64,000 bases of DNA from Euborellia annulipes (Eukaryota > Arthropoda > Insecta > Dermaptera > Anisolabididae): NCBI GenBank assembly GCA_023213315.1, contig JAKCPI010003221.1, positions 1 through 64,000 on the forward strand, read 5' to 3'. The notes under the pieces are model-generated. The model saw only the letters and a program-made list of their open reading frames with translations. It was not told the origin of the DNA and did no database searches. Below, one piece after another: positions 56,823 through 64,000 of the stretch. The stretch's first letter is position 1; each line of letters starts with the position of its first letter. The position numbers were made by a program, and so were the translations under genes.

Positions 56823-57820
56823 GGCAGAAAAAGAAAATTATTCTTACTATTCCTATTCAGTGCCTTTTTAAAGATTTGTTTACATTCATAGAATACATAA
56901 ATGCAAAGAATACATTAATTTTTACTTTCTCTTACCTATGTATATATGTAATATATATATAGAGAGAAAGTATTGGTTTCATGTCAAAAATTCGATGTCG
57001 AGATTTTGATGGATCTTCACGTTTTGAGGTCCCCTGAATCCAAAAAGTGGTTTTCGCGACATGGTCTGTCTGTGGGTGGGTGGGTGGGTGGGTGTGTGGG
57101 TGGGTGTGTGTGTGTGTCTGTGTTCACTTTTAAGCATGAAGGAATTGAGCTATGAGGCTGAAATTTTATATATAAGTTAAACACCCCCGGGACCGGAAAA
57201 ATAAGCTTTTAATCAAAATCGGCCAAAGAGTACTAGTACTTTACTGATGTACTTTTTCAGTTTTTTTCGATTTTCTCAAAATTCGCTCTAACGATTTTGA
57301 TTAAAATTCAAAAATCAATTATTTTTTAGATGCTCTTTCAAATGTATATTCTCGTTTTGCCCTCAAAATTGTTTGAAGACCACTTTACTCTTGCACTCCA
57401 TAGAAAAGATAGGAGAAATGGTTGCCATGGTAACAAAATATAAATATTTTCCCATACTTATAAATTTTACATCTGAATTCAAATATTCCCTACTGCCGGG
57501 AACTAAATACATGTCGACACAAAAAATCTGGTGTGACAAGCACAGTACACAACTTTCGATTACCGAAGGTAAGAGAAAGTTGTGTGCTGTGCGACAGTCA
57601 CACCAGATTTTTCTCTATACATTTCTTATGGGAGAAATCGTAACTTTAGGAATAAATAACTCAAAAAGTTATAGGAATTTCGGGACCCGAGTATTTTTTC
57701 CCGGACTCTCCATAACGTCCTCTATAAAACTGCAAAATTTCGTTTTAAAATTCCAACGGGAAGTTGGTCAAACAGAGCGTGACAGACAGACAGACAGACA
57801 GACATTAGCGAATTATATAT
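56823..57820 (+). repeat. Interspersed repeat C, copy split by family A
   Basis: The left part, 56823-56923 (CAGTGCCTTTTTAAAGATTT..AGAATACATTAATT), and the right part, 57613-57820 (CTCTATACATTTCTTATGGG..GTTGGTCAAACAGAGCGTGA, then (ACAG)n), are contiguous in the copy at 54806-55135. Confidence 0.85.
56924..57612 (+). mobile_element. Family A element, full-length copy, junctions defined
   Basis: It is complete from ACTTTCTCTTACC to CACACCAGATTTTT, with a (GTGG)n/(GT)n tract at 57069-57120. Comparison with the related uninterrupted repeat C shows insertion into a T-rich AATATTTCTC-like site, with Ts on both sides and no duplication longer than a few bases. Confidence 0.92.
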
Positions 57821-58509
57821 ATAGGTAGAAGAAGAAAATGAATAGATTTATTATTTTGTCATAATTTCTTAATAAGTCAGAAAAAATTTATATTAAAAAC
57901 ATTTTTAATAATCTAAACAATTAAGGGTTTTTCAGCATCTAATATTTTTGTTTAATTTATCTTATTGCTCTCCTAAAATTTTATCTATATAGATAATTAC
58001 ACCATTAAAAAAAATATTTTACTTACTCATTGGTAATTAGTTTTGTTAATAAATAATTATTTATTTTTCTGCCTATCGTAATCCTTAATTACTAATCACA
58101 ATTTATTCATTTCCAATAAGGCCATAAATTGAATCTCTGACGCTATTTGGGTTGCTTAGTGGAGAGTTTATTTGCATATAAACTAGAATATTGTTAAGGT
58201 CTGCTGACTGGGGAATTGTCTCATCATTGGAGGGACAATCAGGGACCCAACAATTTCCTTGGGCTGCATTCTGGTCTATCAAAGGGATTCAGGAATGACT
58301 TGATGTCCGCCAGAACTGAAACATCTTGTCATGATTAATTCAAGAACATTACAGAAAATTTATTGCCTTATATTGAATTCTCTAAATATATGACCTTACT
58401 GTAATATTGTCCAATCATCTTATTTAAATTTTCTGTCATTTATTATCATAGAATCGATAAACTTTGTTTAGTTTAGAAATATGATTTTATTATTCCATCT
58501 GAAGTAACA
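57821..58509. other. AT-rich sequence, nothing recognised
   Basis: 58120-58330 is repeat-poor and moderately GC. No gene seen. Confidence 0.35.
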
Positions 58510-58627
58510 CTTTGGTTCTAGTTAAACTTCTTCAGGCCTTTTCTACTAATAAATTGTTAATTGAGAAAACACGTAATTTTCAAGATAAATTTTTTATTTA
58601 TTCAAAACATTGGACATCGGCTTCTAC

Positions 58628-58883
58628 TTGCTCAGGGGCCCACATCTTGTGGGTACGTGGATGGCGACCACGAGCTGCCCTAGCTGGGACTGGCAGTACT
58701 TTTTTCTTTGCATATCAGTCTTTTTTCTTCTGTATTTTCAACAGGCGTCAGACCGTTCGACGACCGGCCTGTTCTATTCTCTTCTTCTTCTTCTATTTTT
58801 CTTCTTCTCGGCTGCAAAAACCCTCTCCACTGGCCCCGCCCGCGGGATTAAGGCAAAGAAAGAAGAAGAAGAAGAAGATGGGC
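58628..58883 (+). mobile_element. SINE S2, complete copy nested in the LINE
   Basis: CATCGGCTTCTAC (58615-58627) and CATCAGCTTCTAC (58884-58896) form a 13-bp duplication with one mismatch. Order: GCTCAGGGGCCCACATCTTG, GATGGCGACCACGAGC, GCCTGTTCTATTC, GGCCCCGCCCGCGGGATT, and a (GAA)n tail of about seven units. Confidence 0.85.
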
Positions 58884-58923
58884 CATCAGCTTCTACACAT
58901 TTCGCCAATCTTTCAGGTAAATC

Positions 58924-60709
58924 ATGAATACCTTGCCAGCATCCTGCCCAAATGGTAGTCGACGCTTCTGGTCTTTGGCCAAGGCAGTAGGCCGTAACTT
59001 TTCCTCATCTTCATTTCCACCTCTTAATTTGCCTGATGGTAAAATTGCCACTACCCCATTTGAAAAAGCCCAAATCTTTGCTTCTCTCTTCGCATCCAAT
59101 TCTACTATTGACGATAAAGCCAATAGTCGCGATCCTCCGACCCAGCATTCCAATAAAATTTCAATGAATAAAATTCATTTTAGGGATAAACTAATTAAAA
59201 AGGTTATTAAGGAGCTAGTAATCGACAAATCTCCAGGCCCTGACGGTATTCCCCCCATCGTCATTAAAAAATGTTCCCCTGAATTGGTCCCAATATTATC
59301 CAGGTTGTTCAACCTCTCATTTTCCTCGGGAAATTTTCCCGACTCTTGGAAATTGGCAAATATTCAACCCATTCCCAAAAAAGGTGACTCCTCGCTTCCC
59401 AGCAACTATCGCCCAATCGCAATAACCTCCATACTATCCAAAATTATGGAAAAAGCCCTCAACATTCAAATTTTAAATCATCTGGAACATTGCGGAATGA
59501 TGAATGATAGGCAATATGGTTTCAGGCATGCTCGTTCGACTGGGGATATTTTGAGCTTTGTCACACACCTCTGGAACAAAGCCATGGAAATGAAAGGGGA
59601 AACTATTGCAGTTGCTCTTGACATTTCGAAGGCTTTCGATCAGGTATGGCATAAAAATCTTTATGCTAAACTTCCATCTTTTGGCCTATCCTCTGAGCTG
59701 TGCCAGTGGATCAAGAGCTTTCTAACGGAGCGAAAGATCTCGGTTGTAGTCGACGGTGTGTCTTCTATTCCGCATTCAATCAACGCAGGTGTTCCCCAGG
59801 GTTCTGTCCTCTCTCCCACCCTATTCCTTATGTACATTAATGATCTCATGGGAGTAACCTCCAACCCAATTCATTGCTTTGCTGATGACAGTACCCTGCA
59901 CTCAGTCAGGAATGGTGAAACCTCATCCACTGGTCGTCTGGGGGCTGTGTCGTCGATAAATGATGATCTTGGTCTCTTGGAGGAATGGGGAAACCTCAAT
60001 CAAGTAAAATTCAATTCCCAAAAAACCCAATGTTGTTTAATTTCAAGACAAAAAAATAGGATTTGCCCTCCCCCTTATTTACAGCAATAATGGCCTCGAG
60101 TTCAAAGATTCATTTTCTGTTCTGGGAGTGACAGTTACATCTGATCTCTCCTGGAGCAACCACATCTCTTCTGTGGTTAAATCTACCGCAAGGAAATTGG
60201 GTTTCCTATTCAAAACGAAGCGTTACTTTTCCTCCCAACAACTCCTAATCCTCTATAAAGCCCAAATTCGGCCGTGTCTTGAATATTGTTCCCACCTTTG
60301 GCGAGGGGCGTCGAAAGACGCTCTCTCCTCTTTGGAAGCCATACAGAGGCGTGCAATTAGACTGATAGGTGATTCTACCCTTACTGCATCCCTACAGTCA
60401 CTAGATCATAGAAGAAGAGTATCTTCACTATCTCTCTTCTACAGGTATTACCATGGTCAATGCTCTGCCGAATTAAAATCAATTATCCCACCCAATGCAA
60501 CATATTCACGGAACACAAGAGAGGCATCTTCTCAGCATCCCTATGCTGTTCAGATCACGACTAACAGAACAAAACAATTTCATTCTTCCTTTGTCCCCAT
60601 GACCTCCCGTGATTGGAACAAGCTCCCTGCGTCTATCTTCCCCAAAACCTACAATCTTCAGACTTTCAAGTCTAATCTCAACAGGCATCTTCTCAGTTCC
60701 CGCAGTTGA
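58924..60709 (+). pseudogene. LINE reverse transcriptase (ORF2 C-terminal part), one frameshift
   Basis: It would encode the RNA-dependent DNA polymerase that copies LINE RNA at a nicked target site. Frame 1 (58924-60090, 388 codons) shows the non-LTR RT order: FWSLAK...LASLFAS-type linker (residues 14-60), SPGPDGIPP (103-111), NYRPIAI (161-167), QYGFR (197-201), catalytic Asp in ALDISKAFD (231-239), AGVPQGSVLSP (288-298), and FADD (319-322) with both catalytic aspartates. After a run of seven A's near 60050-60060 the frame shifts. Homology continues as LGVTVTSDLSW..HISS and the thumb/C-terminal region in frame 60128-60709, ending NRHLLSSRS. There are no other stops, so the copy is young. ATG at 58924 is only the first in-frame Met, not a natural start. 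Clade assignment (CR1 versus jockey group) is by eye. Confidence 0.88.
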
Positions 60710-60830
60710 GTTTCCCCTTTATGCTTCTCCTTTTGTTTTTATTTTCTTCCTGGCTGCATGTGACTATTGGTCATTATAGGTCTTCGGACCTTATGCACCC
60801 ATTCGAAAAAAAAAAAAAAAAAAAAAAGAA

Positions 60831-61849
60831 AAACCGCTTGTCTTTTGCGGGAAATCATTTGTCGACCCATTTTTCAACTTCCTCGAAATTGCTAAACTGC
60901 TGTTATACGAGCGCGTGCCCGATTGACGCGAAGAGGTGATAGTCAGGTAGTGCCAGGTCTGGGGAGTACAGCGGGTGCAGAAGGATGTCCTACCCAATCA
61001 ATTTTAACGTGTCTTTCACACTTTTTACCGCTTGAGACCTAGCATTGTCGTGTAACAAAATCACTTTGCCATGTCTTTTGGCCCATTCCGATCGTTCCCC
61101 ATTGCTCGTAAACGCCGCCTGCTGATTGTTTTTTGTGACTAATTTAATGTTGTTGGCAGTTTTAGTTGGGTCATCATCCAATAACTCCTGCAAATGCTCA
61201 TCTTCGCACTTTTGTGGCCCACCAGAGCGCTAACTGTCTTTCATATTGAAATCACAAAAAAAAAAATTGTCGAAAGCATGTCTCACATGTTCTAATCGAT
61301 GAAGCGTGTTCTCCATATGTGTCTATGAGCAAACGATGACTTTCAACAGCCTTTTTGTTTTGATAAAATAAGAAAATCAATGTGTGCCGCGAATATTCTT
61401 TCAGGCACAAAATTCGACTTGATCACTGAACGATAAAACAAAAACGGCTAATTTTTGGCGGACTCAACTTTTATGTGTCTTTCTAGGTTAATGTCAGACG
61501 AACAAAATGACGTATATCTCAAATCAGGGGCGTATATAGGAATTTTTTCGGGGGGCCGAACTCAAAAATTTTTCTGCGGAAAATTTTTTTTTTAAGAAAC
61601 TATATTTTTTTCACACGAAATTTTTTGCGGACCATTTTTTCTATTGCGGAACCAAAGTTGTCCATCCTGCGGAAAAATTTGTTGCGCTGAGGTCTGTATA
61701 TCCCTATATATGTATATGTGTTTGGGAAATTTCGGGGGGGCCCGGGCCCCCTCGGCCCCCCCCCCCATAAATACGCCCCTGTCTCAAATTAATACGATGC
61801 TGGAGGCATCTCTTAGTTAAACCGGAAAAATACTTATGCATACACCTGG
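60831..61849 (-). pseudogene. mariner transposase relic, internally deleted
   Basis: A DNA transposase of the DDD/D superfamily. The minus strand starts with a mariner-like end, CCAGGTGTATGCATAAGT, at 61849, next to TA. The N-terminal helix-turn-helix region is readable (FYQNKKAVESHRLLIDTYGE, about 61380-61270), then after a frameshift RSGGPQKCEDEHLQELLDDD. Within about 25 residues it joins KRHGKVILLHDNARSQ, so about 150 residues including the first catalytic Asp are missing. The second Asp (HDN) and third Asp (PDYHLF) are separated by exactly 34 residues, the mariner D34D signature. In-frame stops follow KLIG, HALV and WVDK. The C-terminus and 3' end are missing where the LINE tail begins. 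Confidence 0.85.
61525..61781. mobile_element. hAT-type MITE in the mariner 5' region, perfect 8-bp TSD
   Basis: Ends CAGGGGCGTATATAG and ATAAATACGCCCCTG are imperfect inverted repeats. TCTCAAAT flanks both sides (61517-61524, 61782-61789). GC-rich subterminal stretches (GGGGGGCCG and CGGCCCCCC) are complementary. 257 bp, no coding capacity. Confidence 0.88.
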
Positions 61850-61943
61850 TATATCTTTGTCTCCAATGGCTTTTTTTAAATATAGGCCCTGGTTATGTTG
61901 CAATATCTGAGTAATTTTTTAGATAGTTTTTAGTCGCTACTAT

Positions 61944-62150
61944 ACTCAGGGGCTCACGTTAGTGAGTACGTGGGTGGTGACCACGAGTTACCCGAGCCAA
62001 GATTATAATTTTTTGTACTTTTCATATGCAAGTCTTTCTTTTTCCCCTACCAGGCAATTGACCAGATTTTTCTATTTCTTTCTTCTGTCGGTAGAATATG
62101 TCACATTCGCAGTTAGGCGATCAGCTAGTCTTTTTTGCTCTTTTTTTTGA
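61944..62150 (+). mobile_element. SINE S2, diverged copy
   Basis: ACTCAGGGGCTCACGTTAGT, GAGTACGTGGGTGGTGACC, ACGAGTTACCCGAGCC align with the S2 head. The downstream half is eroded and the tail absent. Confidence 0.6.
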
Positions 62151-62276
62151 TCGCTTATTTTACCCCTTGTTCCCAAACCCCTTTGCTTAAATAACAAGAA
62201 ATAAAAATAAGAAATTATATATAATATTTAAGATATTATATAGTATATCGCGTAGGTAAGCCGCGAAACGGAAATT

Positions 62277-62422
62277 TATACAATTAGATATTACTTCATG
62301 TACCCGAAAAAAGATAGATATAAGGGGCTCAGTGAGCGCAAATCGGTGGATCCGTGATTCGACTCCCTGCGGCACCCCCTTATATCTTTTTTCGGGTACA
62401 TGAAGTAATATCTAATTGTATA
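62277..62422 (+). repeat. Hairpin element with tRNA-like core, copy 3
   Basis: Nearly perfect 45-50-bp arms (TATACAATTAGATATTACTT.. and its complement) surround a core GGGGCTCAGTGAGCGCAAAT..GTGATTCGACTCCCTGCGG. GATTCGACTCC matches a Pol III B box. The core aligns with the minus strand of 460-572, whose arms are unrelated in sequence. Confidence 0.65.
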
Positions 62423-62850
62423 AGAAATAAAAAGAAAAATAAACTTTTTCATTAAGAAAAAGAAATAGACTACTTGATTTTCGTTAGTTATTAATTTTTC
62501 TTTTTTTATAATTAAGCTTATATACTGTAAGTCAAGAAAAAAAAAAGAAATCTAAATTTTTCATGTGAATATTTTGATATTTTATTATAGCTGTATACAA
62601 GAATATTGGAATAAGAAGAATTCATAACTTTGTAAATATTAAGTTAAAAATAAATAGGAAAAAAATATCTTTTTTAAAAAGAAACCTTTTTGCTTTATCT
62701 AATTTGTCAATTCGTTGTGGGTGGATATTTCAATTAAATATTTATCAAAAAATAAATAACAGATAAAAATGAGGCCGCTGAATCTACATATTGCTTGCCA
62801 TTTTATTCGTGACCAACTCCCAACAAAAATTACAAATCGAAATTAATTTC
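62423..62850. other. AT-rich sequence, nothing recognised
   Basis: No feature supported. Confidence 0.4.
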
Positions 62851-63536
62851 AAAAATCTGGTGTGACTGGCGCACAGCACACAACTTTCTCTTACCTTCGG
62901 TAATCGAAAGTTGTGTACTGTGCTTGTCACACCAGATTTTTTGTGTCGACATATATTTAGTTTCCGATAGTACGGTTCATTCGATTTTCAAGATGTAAAA
63001 TTTATAAGTATGGGAAAATATTTATATTTTGTTACCATGGCAACCATTTCTCCTATCTTTTCTATGGAGTACAAGAGTAAAGTGGTCTTCAGAAGATTTC
63101 AATCGCAAAATGAGAATATACATTTTAAAGAGCATCTAAAAAATAATTGATTTTTGAATTTTAAAAAAAATCGTTGGAGCAAATTTTGAGAAAATCGAAA
63201 AAAAACTGAAAAATTACATCAGTAAAGTACTAGTAATCTTTGGCCGATTTTGATTAAAAGCTTATTTTTCCGGTCCCGGGGGTGTTTAACTTAAATATAG
63301 AATTTCAACCTCGTAGCTCAATTCCTTCATGCTTAAAATTGAACACACACACACACCCACCCACCCACACACACACACACACAGACAGACCATCTCGCGA
63401 AAACCACTTTTTTGGATTCAGGGGACCTCAAAACGTGAAGATCCATCAAAATCTCGACATCGAATTTTTTGACATGAATCCAATACTTTCTCTCTCTATA
63501 TATATTACATATATACATAGGTAAGAGAAAGTAAAA
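62851..63536 (-). mobile_element. Family A element, full-length copy
   Basis: Complete from the terminal hairpin (AATCTGGTGTGACTGGCGCA..CACACCAGATTTTTT) through GTTACCATGGCAACCA, the body, and an (AC)n/(CCAC)n microsatellite (63342-63388) to TAGGTAAGAGAAAGTA. Confidence 0.92.
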
Positions 63537-63887
63537 AATCTTCGGATACTCATAATTATTTGAAATGGCCCTTTTTGAAGAACCAATAAAAATGAAAAAT
63601 AAAATATAGGCCTAATCGAAGTACCAAGTAACCTCTATCGGCTTCAATACTTATTGAATTTTTTTTTAATTAATGAATTAATCGTCTATTTGTTTGCCAG
63701 ATTTATCTGTGGATGAGTAAAGACTTCCTTTTATTTTTTCCGGATTTTTTTAAAGTTAAAAAATTTTCTAATTTAAAATAAAAATAAAATATTCACCCTC
63801 CCCCCAGGTCTACCTGAAAAAATATAAATATAAGAGAACTTTAAATTTCATTTAATTATTTGAAACCTTTCATCAAACTTTGCCACA
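63537..63887. other. AT-rich sequence, nothing recognised
   Basis: No feature supported. Confidence 0.4.
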
Positions 63888-64000
63888 AGTTTTTTTTTTT
63901 TTTTTTTTTTTTTAAAAACATTCACACTTTTTCTCATTCACACTCAGATTCACACACACATTCACACGGTCTTTTCGGCAACTTAGGCCATTTAAGACTT
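63888..64000 (-). mobile_element. SINE I, truncated by window edge
   Basis: T-tail, CATTCACACTTTTTCTCATT, CACACACACATTCACACGG and GGCAACTTAGGCCATTTAAG, in the same order as other minus SINE I copies. It continues beyond the window. Confidence 0.85.

Larger units (their letters stand above)
58510..60830 (+). mobile_element. CR1/jockey-like LINE, 5'-truncated, poly(A)-tailed
   Basis: It includes the reverse transcriptase region (58924-60709), a short 3' UTR with AGGTCTTCGGACCT (60779-60792) and a poly(A) of about 22 (60806-60827). The endonuclease domain is absent. The left limit is uncertain: sequence left of the nested S2 SINE continues the same S2 target site, so the LINE probably extends at least to about 58600. 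The tail abuts the 3'-truncated mariner at about 60831. Confidence 0.75.

Noticed and set aside
58610..58927. Extended LINE ORF upstream of 58924
   Set aside because: This frame is mostly the S2 SINE, inserted with a 13-bp duplication; it is not LINE coding sequence.
62277..62422. Functional tRNA in the hairpin core
   Set aside because: Only promoter-like boxes are present. The core is too short for a cloverleaf with anticodon and variable arms.

Overview
The window looks like AT-rich intergenic or intronic DNA from an animal, most likely an arthropod. The evidence is a CR1/jockey-like LINE reverse transcriptase of the type common in insects, a mariner transposase relic with a D34D signature, hAT- and Tc1-like non-autonomous elements, and several tRNA-derived SINE families. 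The species cannot be named from this sequence. I found no host protein-coding gene, rRNA, CRISPR array or convincing functional tRNA. The only substantial coding sequence belongs to transposable elements.

The dominant component is one interspersed family, here called family A. It has more than 20 full or partial copies, is about 0.65-0.8 kb when full length, and lies on both strands. In the plus sense a copy begins with ACTTTCTCTTACC and an AT-rich hairpin, continues through a GT/GTGG microsatellite and a conserved body, and ends in a long hairpin bounded by AAAAATCTGG and CCAGATTTTT. The 13-bp start motif recurs inverted inside the end hairpin. This layout resembles Helentron-associated (DINE-1-like) elements, but that assignment is inference.

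Layout. 1-9.5 kb: AT-rich sequence, a tRNA-cored hairpin, two family A remnants, a GC-balanced repeat-poor block at 5.57-6.7 kb and a duplicated exon-like segment at 6.6-7.3 kb. 9.5-16 kb: a foldback carrying CGAAACG motifs, a LINE 3' remnant, a full family A copy, a 775-bp hAT-like element with an 8-bp target-site duplication, and a SINE nested in a SINE. 16.6-25.4 kb: three long family A copies and one minimal deletion copy, SINEs, a Tc1-like element with 91-bp inverted repeats and four poly-G tracts, and an interleaved A-B-A'-B' inverted repeat. 25-35 kb: mostly unrecognised AT-rich DNA with SINE fragments, one long family A copy (29999-30610) and a terminal-hairpin remnant. 35-45 kb: five long family A copies, one carrying a (CA)74 tract, a perfect young SINE, and a 5S-like SINE. 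45.4-47.1 kb: a 1.68-kb palindrome flanked by ATAC repeats. 48-53 kb: hAT elements with perfect 8-bp duplications and nested retrocopies. 54.3-54.8 kb: a GC-rich 100-bp minisatellite with a 200-bp alternation. 56.9-57.6 kb: a family A insertion whose approximate empty site is preserved at 54.9 kb. 58.5-61.9 kb: a nearly intact LINE with a nested SINE, abutting an internally deleted mariner that carries its own hAT-type MITE. 62.3-64 kb: a second tRNA-cored hairpin, a family A copy and a truncated SINE.

The genes do not form a pathway. The window reads as a layered record of transposition in which nesting and target-site duplications give a relative chronology. The most notable unexplained points are the family A architecture, a 3' domain (GGCC..GCCGAAA) shared by SINEs with unrelated heads, hairpins with tRNA-like cores, and the interleaved inverted repeat.
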